From Brevundimonas sp. (GTDB lineage: Bacteria > Pseudomonadota > Alphaproteobacteria > Caulobacterales > Caulobacteraceae): DNA of 47,758 bases. This document shows, piece after piece, positions 25,574-34,129 of this stretch. Positions within the stretch are counted from its first letter, which is position 1; each line of letters begins with the position of its first letter. Below the pieces are notes generated by a model, which saw nothing but the letters and a program-made list of their open reading frames with translations, was not told the DNA's origin and did no database searches. The translations under genes and the position numbers were made by a program. Location: the NCBI GenBank assembly GCA_016742215.1, contig JACVCC010000006.1:1-47758 (forward strand), read 5' to 3'.

Positions 25574-26224
25574 TCAGTTCAGTCCGGGGGCGACCGTGTA
25601 GGCGGCCTCGGTCTTCGAGGCGACTTCCTCAAGCGTCACGCCGTCGGCCAGTTCGATCAGCTCCAGCCCCGCGCCGTCCGGCTTCACGTCGAAGACGCAC
25701 AGGTCGGTGATGATGCGGCTGACCACGCCCGTGCCCGTCAGGGGCAGGGTGCAGGCCTTCAGCACCTTGGACTGGCCGTGCTTATTGGCGTGGTCCATGA
25801 CCACGACCACGCGTTTGACGCCGGCGACCAGATCCATGGCGCCGCCCATGCCCTTCACCAGCTTGCCCGGGATCATCCAATTGGCGATGTCGCCGTTCTC
25901 GGCCACTTCCATCGCGCCCAGGATGGACAGGTTGATGTGCCCGCCGCGGATCATGGCGAAGCTGTCCGACGAGCTGAAGTAGGACGACTCGGGGATCTCG
26001 GTGATGGTCTGCTTGCCGGCGTTGATCAGGTCAGCGTCGACGTCCTCGTCATACGGGAACGGGCCCATGCCCAGCATGCCGTTCTCGGACTGCAGGGTCA
26101 CTTCCATGCCGGCCGGAATGTAGTTGGCGACGAGGGTCGGAATGCCGATGCCCAGGTTCACGTAGAAGCCGTCCTGCAGCTCCTTCGCGGCGCGCTCGGC
26201 CAGTTGTTCGCGGGTGCGGGCCAT
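25574..26224 (-). CDS. scoB: 3-oxoacid CoA-transferase subunit B
   Basis: A 216-residue beta subunit of a class I CoA-transferase (succinyl-CoA:acetoacetate type). The catalytic Glu lies in SENGMLGMGP, and the N-terminal block FYVNLGIGIPTLVANYIP and GGHINLSILGAMEV are typical. GKLVKGMGGAMDLV and the CTLPLTGTGVVSRIITDLCVF region complete the fold. The start is ATG 26224, overlapping the scoA stop by one base (TAATG). With subunit A it would activate acetoacetate, or a similar 3-oxoacid, with CoA for ketone-body or polyhydroxybutyrate turnover. Confidence 0.95.
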   Translation of the reverse strand: MARTREQLAERAAKELQDGFYVNLGIGIPTLVANYIPAGMEVTLQSENGMLGMGPFPYDEDVDADLINAGKQTITEIPESSYFSSSDSFAMIRGGHINLSILGAMEVAENGDIANWMIPGKLVKGMGGAMDLVAGVKRVVVVMDHANKHGQSKVLKACTLPLTGTGVVSRIITDLCVFDVKPDGAGLELIELADGVTLEEVASKTEAAYTVAPGLN

Positions 26225-26928
26225 TATGCGGTCTCCCGGGTGCGGACGGTGCGCTGCTCGATACGCTTCTCGGGCGTGCTCTTGATGATGCGGTCGACGT
26301 AGATGCCGGGCGTGTGGATGTGGTCCGGATCGATCGAGCCGGTCGGGACGATCTCCTCGACCTCGACGACGGTGACCTTGCCGGCCGTGGCCATCATCGG
26401 ATTGAAGTTCCGGGCCGTCTTGCGGAACACCAGATTGCCGCGCTCGTCGGCCTTCCATGCCTTCACGATGGCCAGGTCGGCGATCAGGCCGGTTTCCATC
26501 ACATAGTCTCGGCCGTCGAATTTGCGCACTTCCTTGCCCTCGGCGACCAGGGTGCCGACGCCGGTGGCGGTGAAGAAGGCCGGGATGCCCGCGCCGCCGG
26601 CGCGGATGCGCTCGGCCAGGGTGCCCTGCGGATTGAACTCCAGCTGCAGCTCGCCGGCCAGATACTGGCGCTCGAACTCCTTGTTCTCGCCGACGTAGGA
26701 CGAGATCATCTTGGCGATCTGGCGCGTCTCCAGCAGCTGGCCGAGGCCGAAGCCGTCGACGCCCGCGTTGTTCGAGATGACCGTGATCCCCTTGACGCCG
26801 CTGTCGCGCAGGCCGGCGATCAGGAACTCGGGGATGCCGCACAGGCCGAAGCCGCCGGACATGACGGTCATGCCGTCGAAGGTCAGGCCCTCCAGCGCGG
26901 CTTTCGCGTCGGGGAAGATCTTCCGCAT
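26224..26928 (-). CDS. scoA: 3-oxoacid CoA-transferase subunit A
   Basis: A 234-residue alpha subunit. The N-terminal [18 protein letters not shown] and [17 protein letters not shown] blocks, [29 protein letters not shown], and [27 protein letters not shown] are all family signatures. It pairs with scoB, whose start overlaps its stop, giving stoichiometric translation. It is divergent from the CFA-like methyltransferase gene. Exact substrate preference (acetoacetate or another 3-oxoacid) cannot be read from sequence. Confidence 0.95.
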   Translation of the reverse strand: MRKIFPDAKAALEGLTFDGMTVMSGGFGLCGIPEFLIAGLRDSGVKGITVISNNAGVDGFGLGQLLETRQIAKMISSYVGENKEFERQYLAGELQLEFNPQGTLAERIRAGGAGIPAFFTATGVGTLVAEGKEVRKFDGRDYVMETGLIADLAIVKAWKADERGNLVFRKTARNFNPMMATAGKVTVVEVEEIVPTGSIDPDHIHTPGIYVDRIIKSTPEKRIEQRTVRTRETA

Positions 26929-26997
26929 CGCTTCCTCATGTTTTTCACCGTCTGATGAATATCGACGGCCTTTCGTCGTCCCTAACGCGCGAGGGAA

Positions 26998-27014
26998 GGC
27001 GGGGCAACCCCGCC
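26998..27014. repeat. short perfect hairpin in the scoA / methyltransferase divergent region
   Basis: GGCGGGG and CCCCGCC flank a CAA loop. There is no U-run on either side, so it is unlikely to be an intrinsic terminator. It could be a leader hairpin of the rightward transcript or a chance GC-rich inverted repeat. Confidence 0.35.
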
Positions 27015-27075
27015 CGCATGCATCCGACGCCGCAGCTGAAGCGTATCAGTGTCTGAACCGCCCGGAGCCTGCCTG

Positions 27076-28101
27076 ATGTCCCTCGCCAATGTCGCCATAC
27101 GCCAGCTGCAGGACGCGCCGTTCCCGGACTTCGTGACCCGCCCGGCGATCGACAGTCTGGTGACCGAGGCCCGCAAGCGACTGGATCGCGACGGCCCGCA
27201 CGACGAGGCCGCCTTCGCCCGGGACATGGCCGTCCGGGTGATCGCCGAACACACCGAGGCCGCCAACGAGCAACACTACGAGCTGCCGCCCGAGTTCTTC
27301 CGCATCTGCCTTGGGCCGCGGCTGAAATACTCCTGCTGTCTCTATCCCGACGCGGCCACGACACTGGCCGAGGCAGAGGAGATCGCCCTGGCCGAGACCT
27401 GCGAGCATGCCGGGCTTCAGGACGGTCAGACCGTCCTGGAGATGGGCTGTGGCTGGGGCTCGCTCAGCCTCTGGATGGCCGAACGCTATCCCAACGCCCG
27501 GATAACCGCCGTCTCCAACAGTCACGGCCAGCGGCAGCATATCGAGGGCGAGGCCGCCGCGCGGGGGCTGAACAACCTGACGGTCATCACCTGCGACATG
27601 AACGATTTCCAGAGCGACGGCGGCTTCGACCGCATCGTCTCGGTCGAAATGTTCGAGCACATGGCCAACTGGCGCGCCCTGCTGAGCCGAGCTCGCGGCT
27701 GGCTGAAGTCAGAAGGCCGGATGTTCATCCATGTCTTCACCCACCGCGACGCGCCGTACCGCTTCGACCACACCGACAGCGGCGACTTCATCGCCCAGCA
27801 TTTCTTCACCGGCGGCGTGATGCCCAGCCGCGGCCTGATGCGGCAGTTCCCCGATGTGTTCGAGGTCGAGCAGGAATGGACCTGGAACGGGGTGAACTAT
27901 CAGCGCACGGCCGACGACTGGCTGCGCAACATGGACGCCGAACCGGAGCGGGTCATGGATTTGATGCGCCAGACCTACGGCGCGGACGCGGCCCTGTGGC
28001 GCCGGCGCTGGCGCCGGTTCTACATGGCGACCGCAGGGCTGTTCGGGAACAACGGCGGCAACACCTGGGCCGTCAGCCACTACCTGCTCAAGCCGGCCTG
28101 A
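27076..28101 (+). CDS. CFA-synthase-like SAM-dependent lipid methyltransferase
   Basis: A 341-residue class I methyltransferase of the cyclopropane-fatty-acid synthase group. HYELPPEFFRICLGPRLKYSCCLYP (residues 67-91) matches the acyl-substrate region. Motif I LEMGCGWGSLSLWMAERYP (121-139) binds SAM, and SVEMFEHMANW follows the usual post-II motif. The C-terminal part replaces the usual CFA ending (HHFTGG-like QHFFTGGVMPS, then WRRRWRRFYMATAGLFG), as in a subgroup often found beside DUF2177 genes. Methylation of a membrane-lipid acyl double bond is likely; whether a cyclopropane or a branched methyl product forms is unclear. ATG 27076 has CCGGAG upstream. The frame is open from GTG 27049 without support. 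Confidence 0.85.
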   Translation: MSLANVAIRQLQDAPFPDFVTRPAIDSLVTEARKRLDRDGPHDEAAFARDMAVRVIAEHTEAANEQHYELPPEFFRICLGPRLKYSCCLYPDAATTLAEAEEIALAETCEHAGLQDGQTVLEMGCGWGSLSLWMAERYPNARITAVSNSHGQRQHIEGEAAARGLNNLTVITCDMNDFQSDGGFDRIVSVEMFEHMANWRALLSRARGWLKSEGRMFIHVFTHRDAPYRFDHTDSGDFIAQHFFTGGVMPSRGLMRQFPDVFEVEQEWTWNGVNYQRTADDWLRNMDAEPERVMDLMRQTYGADAALWRRRWRRFYMATAGLFGNNGGNTWAVSHYLLKPA

Positions 28102-28116
28102 GGGAGGAGATCCGCC

Positions 28117-28530
28117 ATGCTGAAGTATGTGTTCGCCTATCTGGGCGCAGGCATCACCTTCGCCGCCATCGACGCGGTCTGGCTGACGACCATGGCCAAC
28201 CGGCTGTATCGCCCGGTGATCGGCTCGATCATGGCGGACAAGCCGGACATGAAGGCGGCGGTGGCCTTCTATCTGATCTCTATCGGCGCGACGGTCTTTC
28301 TGGCCATCGCTCCCGCGCTGAAAGAGGGCAACTGGACCCGTGCCCTGATCAACGGCGCTGTGCTTGGCTTTGCCTGCTACGCCACCTACGACCTGACCAA
28401 CCAGGCGACGCTGAACGTCTGGTCGACGCGAATGACACTGATCGACCTGGCCTGGGGTACGGTGCTGACCTCGACCTGTGCCGTGGCGGGCTTCTTCGCG
28501 GCGCGTTGGGCCGAAGGAAAATGGGGCTGA
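28117..28530 (+). CDS. DUF2177 family membrane protein
   Basis: A 137-residue integral membrane protein with four hydrophobic segments (about residues 4-22, 48-67, 78-95 and 108-127). The family pattern FAAIDAVWLTTMANRLYRPVIG and YATYDLTNQATLNVWSTRMTLIDLAWGTVLT is clear. Its function is unknown. It follows the CFA-like methyltransferase by 15 bases with GGGAGGAG in between, so they form an operon. The pairing suggests a shared role in membrane lipid modification, which is inference. Confidence 0.88.
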   Translation: MLKYVFAYLGAGITFAAIDAVWLTTMANRLYRPVIGSIMADKPDMKAAVAFYLISIGATVFLAIAPALKEGNWTRALINGAVLGFACYATYDLTNQATLNVWSTRMTLIDLAWGTVLTSTCAVAGFFAARWAEGKWG

Positions 28531-28642
28531 GCGGCCGCGCCGGTTAACCTTTTTCCTCGCGTGTGACGGGCGAACGGTAGCGTCGTTGTCCCGATCAGGT
28601 AAAAGCCGGTAACCAGTATCGGGGCTTTCCGGGGGGTAGGGC

Positions 28643-29536
28643 GTGCGCGCCGGCATCAACGCATTGACGGTCGCCTTCGTGGTCGGCGTCGTCGCCGGTC
28701 TGGCGCTGACGCCGGACGGGCGCGCGTGGATGCGCAATCCGACGCTGATGCTGGGCGGAAGCGCCGTCGCGTCGCCGGTGACGCCTGCGCCTGAACCGGC
28801 TGTCGCACCAGCCGTCGCTCCGGTTGCAGCGCCGGTGCCGGGCGTGGCGATCACGCCGCTGGCCGAGCGCGCCGCCAAGGGGCAACTGCGCGTCGGCGTG
28901 TTCGGCGACTCCATGGCCGACGGTCTCTACGCGGGGCTCTATCGCGACCTGCAGGGCCAGCCGAACGTCACGGTCAGCAAGTTCTCGCAGGTCTCGACCG
29001 GTCTCAGCCGCTACGACTTCGTCGACATCCAGGCGAGGACCCGCACTCAGCTGGACGAACAGCCGGTTGACGTCGCCGTGATCCTGTTCGGCACCAACGA
29101 CGCCCAGGGAATCGAGCTGGACGGCCAGGTCCATCCGTTCGGAACCGACAGCTGGAAGGCCGCCTACGCCCGCCGGGTCGACGATCTGGTGGCCCTGCTG
29201 CGTAGCCGGGACGTCGCCGTCTACTGGGTCGGCCTGCCGAAGATGAAGCGCGACAGCTTCGACGGCCGCATGGCCCTGATCAACGGCGTGGTTTCGGCCC
29301 GGATGCGGGCGCTGGGCGTGCCTTACATCGAGACGACCGCCCTGACCGCCAACGATGAGGGGCAGTACGAGGCCTATCTGCCGAACGACAGCGGCCGTCG
29401 CGTCCTGATGCGGGCCAACGACGGCATCCACATGTCGATGGCCGGCTATCTGCGCCTCAGCGCGCCGGTCGCCGACCGGCTGAAGCGGGACGCGGGGCTG
29501 GATCGGCCCGCCGCGCCGCAAGCGCCCGCGGCCTGA
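28643..29536 (+). CDS. membrane-anchored SGNH hydrolase (DUF459-like)
   Basis: A 297-residue protein with an N-terminal hydrophobic anchor (LTVAFVVGVVAGLAL), a Pro/Ala/Val-rich linker (residues 44-70), then an SGNH esterase/acyltransferase fold outside the membrane. The catalytic Ser is in FGDSMADG (Ser90), oxyanion residues in LFGTNDAQG, and the Asp-His pair in NDGIHMSMAGY. Such proteins transfer or remove acyl groups on extracellular glycans, often together with an MBOAT protein. It starts with GTG 28643 after a G-rich ribosome binding site and is the first gene of a tight six-gene run; the next gene begins 2 bases after its stop. Confidence 0.85.
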   Translation: MRAGINALTVAFVVGVVAGLALTPDGRAWMRNPTLMLGGSAVASPVTPAPEPAVAPAVAPVAAPVPGVAITPLAERAAKGQLRVGVFGDSMADGLYAGLYRDLQGQPNVTVSKFSQVSTGLSRYDFVDIQARTRTQLDEQPVDVAVILFGTNDAQGIELDGQVHPFGTDSWKAAYARRVDDLVALLRSRDVAVYWVGLPKMKRDSFDGRMALINGVVSARMRALGVPYIETTALTANDEGQYEAYLPNDSGRRVLMRANDGIHMSMAGYLRLSAPVADRLKRDAGLDRPAAPQAPAA

Positions 29537-29538
29537 TC

Positions 29539-30798
29539 GTGAAGGCGGCGCTGGCGGGGCTGCTGGCCGCCGGACTGCTGTGCGCCGACCCGGCCGCAGC
29601 CCAGACCCCCTACATCGCGGTTGCACCCGAAGTCCCGGGGCAGGGCGTCTGTCCCGACGGACTGTGTCAGCCGGAGGCGCTCGCCCCCCTGTTCGCGGCC
29701 CTCGCCGCCATGGAAGCCGGATCGCGCCAGACCCCGATCCATATCCTCCAGATCGGCGACAGCCACACCGCCGGAGACCGCATCTCGGGCAAGGTCCGGG
29801 CCGACCTGCAGCGCCGCTTCGGCCGGGGAGGGCGCGGGGCCCTGCCGCCTGGCGTGCCTTACGACGGTTATGCTCCGCTTCAGGTCACAGTCGGCGCGCG
29901 CGGCTGGGTCATGGAGACCGCACCGCTGCAGCCGCCCGCCGGCGCCCCGTCGCCCCGCGTGGGCCTGTCGGGCGTCCGGGCGACCGGCACGCGCGACGCC
30001 TTGATGGCTTTCGATCTCGAGCCGGGCTCGGAGGCGAGCGTGCTCGGCGTCTGCGGCCGTGAGGGCGCGGACAACAAGGGACTTTCGGTCGAGGCCGGCG
30101 GCGTCGGCCGCGAGATGCGCCTCGGCGCCGATGAGGTCTGCCGCCGCATGTCCCTGCCGGACGGCGTGCGTCAGGTCCGGCTGCTGGCGCTCGGCGAAGG
30201 GGCGGTGGTCGATTCCGTCTGGCTGGACCGCGCGGGGCCGGGCGTCAGCCTGTCCAGCCTCGGCAGGGTCGGCGCCACCCTGCGGGATCTCGCGTCCCGG
30301 GACGAGACGACGGTGGCTGCCGAACTGGGCGCGTGGCGACCGGGCCTGATCATTCTCGCCTTCGGCACCAACGAGGGCTTCGACGGCGCTCTGGACGCCA
30401 CCACGTATGAGACCCTTCTGCGCGCCCAGATCGCCCGCCTGCGTCGGCTCGCGCCCGACGCAGCCTTGATGATCCTCGGTGCGCCCGATGCTCTCCGGAG
30501 CGGCGCGACGAACGGCTGCAGCGCCGACCGCCTGCGCGCGCCGCCGCCGGGGCTGGCGGTGGTCCGGGACGTGCAGGGCCGGGTCGCCGCCGATCTGGGT
30601 GTGGCGTTCTGGGACTGGCACGGACGGATGGGCGGGGACTGTTCGGCGGATCGACTGGCGCTGAGGGGCGAGCCCTTCATGCGCGGCGACCGCGTCCATT
30701 TCACGAACGCGGGGGCCGACTGGATCGGCGGCGTGCTCTCGGCCGACGTGTTGGCGGCATATGATGCGTGGACGGCCGCGCGGGCGGGGACGGAGTAG
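29539..30798 (+). CDS. secreted SGNH/GDSL hydrolase, acyltransferase partner
   Basis: A 419-residue protein with a signal peptide (MKAALAGLLAAGLLCADPAAAQ). SGNH motifs: ILQIGDSHTAGDR (Ser75), FGTNEGFDG and GDRVHFTNAGADW (Asp-His). The middle (about residues 100-240) is a beta-rich insert, as in the two-domain periplasmic SGNH proteins that work with MBOAT acyltransferases. Start GTG 29539. The next gene, the MBOAT, begins on the base after its stop, which supports a joint role in O-acylating an envelope polysaccharide. The glycan and acyl group are unknown. Confidence 0.85.
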   Translation: MKAALAGLLAAGLLCADPAAAQTPYIAVAPEVPGQGVCPDGLCQPEALAPLFAALAAMEAGSRQTPIHILQIGDSHTAGDRISGKVRADLQRRFGRGGRGALPPGVPYDGYAPLQVTVGARGWVMETAPLQPPAGAPSPRVGLSGVRATGTRDALMAFDLEPGSEASVLGVCGREGADNKGLSVEAGGVGREMRLGADEVCRRMSLPDGVRQVRLLALGEGAVVDSVWLDRAGPGVSLSSLGRVGATLRDLASRDETTVAAELGAWRPGLIILAFGTNEGFDGALDATTYETLLRAQIARLRRLAPDAALMILGAPDALRSGATNGCSADRLRAPPPGLAVVRDVQGRVAADLGVAFWDWHGRMGGDCSADRLALRGEPFMRGDRVHFTNAGADWIGGVLSADVLAAYDAWTAARAGTE

Positions 30799-32199
30799 AT
30801 GCTGTTCCCCACGCTCGCGTTCGGCGTCTTCTTTCTATTCGTCTACTTCACCACCTGGTCGCTGGATCGCGAGAACGGCAAGCGAAAGCTGTTCCTGCTG
30901 CTGGCCAGCTGGTTCTTCTACGCCCAGTGGGACTGGCGCTTCGTCGCCCTGCTGATCGCCTCGGCCGTGCTGAACTGGGGCGTCGCCGCCCTGATCGCGC
31001 AGCGACCCGAGAAACGCCGCGCCTGGCTGGTCGGCGTCGGGGTGGCGGTCAATCTGATCATCCTGGGTTTCTTCAAGTATTACGGCTTCTTCGTTGAACA
31101 GGCTGGGGAATTGCTTGCTCGCTTCGGCTGGGAGCGGGACCTGCCCCTGCTGCAGATCGTCCTGCCGGTGGGGGTCAGCTTCTTCACCTTCCAGGGCATC
31201 AGCTACGTCGTCGACGTCCATCGCGGGAAGACGCCGCCGGCGAAGAGCCTGCTCGACGTCATGCTGCTGATGAGCTTCTTCCCGCACCTCGTCGCCGGGC
31301 CCATCGTGCGGGCCTCCGACCTGCTGCCCCAGTTCGAGCGCGCGCCGCGTCTGACCAAGGTCATGGCGACCCACGGCCTGCTGCTGATCGTCTGGGGCCT
31401 GTTCAAGAAGACGGTGATCGCGTCCGAGCTGTCGGTGAACCTCGTCGATCCGGTCTTCTTCGACCCTTCCGCCTACGGAGCCATCGATATTGCGGCGGCG
31501 GTCTATGCCTATGCGGTCCAGATCTACTGCGACTTCTCGGCCTATTCGGACATGGCCATCGGGCTGGCGGCCCTGCTGGGCTATTCCTTCCCGCGCAACT
31601 TCGACCAGCCGTACCGGGCCAACTCGATGCAGTCCTTCTGGCGACGCTGGCATATCAGCCTGTCCAGCTGGCTGCGCGACTACCTCTACGTCCCGCTGGG
31701 CGGCGGTCGGAAGGGCCTTTTCGCCAGCTGCGTGAACGTCTTCATCACAATGGTGCTGGGCGGCCTGTGGCATGGCGCGGCGTGGACCTTCCTCGCCTGG
31801 GGCGCGCTGCATGGCGGGGTGCAGGTGATCGAACGCCTGGGGCGCGCCGTCTTCGGCGACCGCAAGGTGCTGCCGACGGTGGTCGGTGTGCTGGTCACCT
31901 TCCATATCGTCTGCCTCGGCTGGATACTGTTCCGGGCCGAGACCTTCGATCTGGCGCTCGCCATGCTGGAAGGGCTGGGTCGCCTTGGGCCGGTAGTCAT
32001 GCTGACCCCGCTGTCGCTGGTGCTGATCGCCGGCGGTCTGGCCATGCACTGGCTGCCGCCGCGCGCGATCGAGGGCGTGGCCGAGCGACTGAAGACCGCT
32101 CCGGCTATCACCCTGGGCCTGCTGATCGGCGCAGGGATTCTTCTGGTCGAGGCCGTTCGTCCCGAGGGCGTCGCGCCCTTCATCTACTTCCAGTTCTGA
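30799..32199 (+). CDS. MBOAT family O-acyltransferase (AlgI/PatA-like)
   Basis: A 466-residue polytopic membrane protein of the AlgI/DltB class. It moves acyl groups across the inner membrane for transfer to extracellular glycans. Evidence: FFYAQWDWRFVALLI near the N-terminus, FFKYYGFF, LPVGVSFFTFQGISYVVDVHRG, FFPHLVAGPIVRASDLLPQF, IYCDFSAYSDMAIGLAALLGY and NFDQPYRANSMQSFWRRWHISLSSWLRDYLYVPLGGG. The catalytic His is in GGLWHGAAWTFLAWG (His325). It is preceded immediately by two SGNH genes, which probably encode the periplasmic transfer partners, and is followed by a small membrane protein. Confidence 0.95.
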   Translation: MLFPTLAFGVFFLFVYFTTWSLDRENGKRKLFLLLASWFFYAQWDWRFVALLIASAVLNWGVAALIAQRPEKRRAWLVGVGVAVNLIILGFFKYYGFFVEQAGELLARFGWERDLPLLQIVLPVGVSFFTFQGISYVVDVHRGKTPPAKSLLDVMLLMSFFPHLVAGPIVRASDLLPQFERAPRLTKVMATHGLLLIVWGLFKKTVIASELSVNLVDPVFFDPSAYGAIDIAAAVYAYAVQIYCDFSAYSDMAIGLAALLGYSFPRNFDQPYRANSMQSFWRRWHISLSSWLRDYLYVPLGGGRKGLFASCVNVFITMVLGGLWHGAAWTFLAWGALHGGVQVIERLGRAVFGDRKVLPTVVGVLVTFHIVCLGWILFRAETFDLALAMLEGLGRLGPVVMLTPLSLVLIAGGLAMHWLPPRAIEGVAERLKTAPAITLGLLIGAGILLVEAVRPEGVAPFIYFQF

Positions 32200-32214
32200 C
32201 GCGTTGGAGCAGCG

Positions 32215-32811
32215 ATGACCGACGATAAGGACAACAACGATCACGGCGCGGTTCCGCTGGAGCCCTTCCCCGCGCACCGGCCGGAATCGCCTTTCCCACC
32301 GCTGTACGAGGGCCTGCCCGAGCCTCGGCCCGCGCCTCCGCCCGAGCCCGAGGTCGTGCTGCCGCCGGTGACCAACCCGAACGTCCCGCCCGATCCGCCC
32401 AGCGACTGGATCCAGAGCGCCGACGCCCACGACCTGGCCGCCACCCATGCACCGACGCGCGAGAACGCTTTCGTCGCGTTGGGCCGCTTCGCCTTCCCGC
32501 CCGGCCCGCCGCCGGACGACGAGGGACTCGCCGCCCGCGACCGCCGCTGGACCACCCGAGCGATCCTGACCGCAACCACCTTCCTGCTCGTCTTCAACGC
32601 CGTTTCGCCGTTGAACTGGTCGCGGCAGCAGGTCCCTGGCTGGCTGCCCCAGACCGTCGAGCGCCTGTCCACCGTCTGGGTCGAGCAGCTGTCCCTGATG
32701 CGGGCCGACGATCCGCGACAGGGGTTGCGCGACCTCTGGAACGCTGCCCGCGACACCCGTTTCATCGGGCAGGAACCGGCTCAAGGCTCGACAGACACCG
32801 GCGTTTCGTGA
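32215..32811 (+). CDS. single-pass membrane protein of the acyltransferase operon, unknown function
   Basis: A 198-residue protein. Residues 1-100 are Pro/Glu-rich and probably disordered. One hydrophobic segment, AILTATTFLLVFNAVSPLNW (about 115-134), crosses the membrane, and a short Trp/Arg-containing tail of about 60 residues follows. No family is recognised. It lies 15 bases after the MBOAT stop and 22 bases before the tyrosinase start. Its topology suggests an accessory or scaffold subunit of the acylation complex; that is inference from position. Confidence 0.75.
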   Translation: MTDDKDNNDHGAVPLEPFPAHRPESPFPPLYEGLPEPRPAPPPEPEVVLPPVTNPNVPPDPPSDWIQSADAHDLAATHAPTRENAFVALGRFAFPPGPPPDDEGLAARDRRWTTRAILTATTFLLVFNAVSPLNWSRQQVPGWLPQTVERLSTVWVEQLSLMRADDPRQGLRDLWNAARDTRFIGQEPAQGSTDTGVS

Positions 32812-32833
32812 ACCTTCCCGGCGGGGGGATCGC

Positions 32834-34129
32834 ATGAAGCTGACTCGCAGGGGAGCGTTGCTGGCGGCCAGCGCGGCCTTCGCCATGCCGGCGCGGGCGC
32901 AAGGTCTGCGCACCCGGCGCGGCGCGTCGACCCTCACGGCCTCCAGCGACGATGTCGTGGCCTTCGGCGATGCGGTCCGCCTGATGAAGCGGCGCAGCGA
33001 TGCCTTGTCGTGGGCTCGGCAGACCCGGATCCATGCTCGCGAGGCTCAGCACGGCAACCACCTGTTCCTGCCCTGGCACCGGCTGCAGCTGATGCATCTG
33101 GAGGCCATCGTCGCCCGTCTGACGGGGCACGCGACCTTCGCCATGCCCTATTGGGACTGGCAGGGTGACCGGTTCATGCCGGACTGGATTTCCGACGAGG
33201 CCTCGCCCCTGTTCGAGCGGCGGCGCAACCGGGGCGTGGCCACGCTCGACTTCGCCGAGGCGCGCTGGGCCGAGTCCCGCTACGTCGCCCGTCTCGCCGC
33301 CGACGACTTCCCCACCTTCCACGGCCGCTCGGACAGTGAGCAGGGAATGGTCGAGGCCTATGGCCACAACCACATACACCAACTGGTCGGCGGCCTGATG
33401 GGGCGGCCCGAGACGGCATCGGCGGATCCCTTCTTCTGGCTGCACCACGCCAATATCGACCGCGTCTGGGCGACTTGGCAGGCGGGGCAGGCGGCTTCCG
33501 TCTATCCCGCGGACTGGCGCGAGAAGAGTCTGACCGGTTTCGTCGACGCCGAGGGCAAGGATGTCGCAAGCTGGCGGGTTGATCGCACCCTGAGCACCCG
33601 CGCGCTCGGCTATGCCTACGACCACCTGTATCCCTTCCCGACCTTCAGCGTGGCCGAGATCGGCCCGCCCGGCGCCACGCGCCGCGTACCGACCGGCGGC
33701 GAAGTCTTCCGGCTGCAGGCGACAGGGCAGGGCGGCCGCGCCTCGCTGACCCTGCCCGAGGCCGTCGTCGCCCGGCTGCGCGAGGCTGACGACACCCTGA
33801 TGATCACCGCCCGCGGCAGCGTTGCGCACGCCCGGACGCCCTTGCTGGAGGACCGCTCGATCGAGATTTCGATCAGATCCGGCTCGCGCACCGCGCGCCT
33901 GGGCTCGTCGCCGACCTTTGTGCACATTCCCGAGGGCGACCATGCTCATCATTCCGGCGACTACCGCACGCCCTTCCGCTTCGGCGAAGAGGTGCTGAAC
34001 CTCGTCGATGATGGCTCGCTGTCTGTCGTTGTCGAAACCGAAGATCTGGCGCCCGAGGTTGCCCGCCCCGACGCGGTCCTCACCGGTGTCGAGCTGGAAC
34101 TGACCCTCACGGAGACGCGCTGGGCATGA
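32834..34129 (+). CDS. tyrosinase-family type-3 copper protein, Tat-exported
   Basis: A 431-residue protein with a twin-arginine signal (LTRRGALLAASAAFAMPARA). CuA ligands lie in RIHAREAQHGNHLFLPWHRLQLMHLE (H67, H73, H82; the last two show the usual nine-residue spacing). CuB ligands lie in GHNHIHQLVGG (H178, H182) and DPFFWLHHANIDRVW (H204/H205). Tyrosinases hydroxylate phenols and oxidise catechols to quinones. The C-terminal 170 residues form a beta-rich domain like that of plant polyphenol oxidases, which covers the active site until processing. It sits between the acyltransferase genes and a metzincin that could do such processing. The stop overlaps the next start by 4 bases. Confidence 0.93.
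   Translation: MKLTRRGALLAASAAFAMPARAQGLRTRRGASTLTASSDDVVAFGDAVRLMKRRSDALSWARQTRIHAREAQHGNHLFLPWHRLQLMHLEAIVARLTGHATFAMPYWDWQGDRFMPDWISDEASPLFERRRNRGVATLDFAEARWAESRYVARLAADDFPTFHGRSDSEQGMVEAYGHNHIHQLVGGLMGRPETASADPFFWLHHANIDRVWATWQAGQAASVYPADWREKSLTGFVDAEGKDVASWRVDRTLSTRALGYAYDHLYPFPTFSVAEIGPPGATRRVPTGGEVFRLQATGQGGRASLTLPEAVVARLREADDTLMITARGSVAHARTPLLEDRSIEISIRSGSRTARLGSSPTFVHIPEGDHAHHSGDYRTPFRFGEEVLNLVDDGSLSVVVETEDLAPEVARPDAVLTGVELELTLTETRWA

Noticed and set aside
25574..26842. A single 422-codon frame that fuses scoB to antisense-like upstream sequence
   Set aside because: The extra 206 codons lie out of frame inside scoA. The true scoB start is ATG 26224, coupled to the scoA stop.
28531..28642. 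GGTTAACC sequence as a possible CtrA site before the SGNH gene
   Set aside because: There is only one TTAA half-site with no partner at N7 spacing.
30835..32937. A 700-codon minus-strand open frame opposite the MBOAT gene
   Set aside because: Antisense to a polytopic membrane protein with all family motifs; it has no credible start context or domain.
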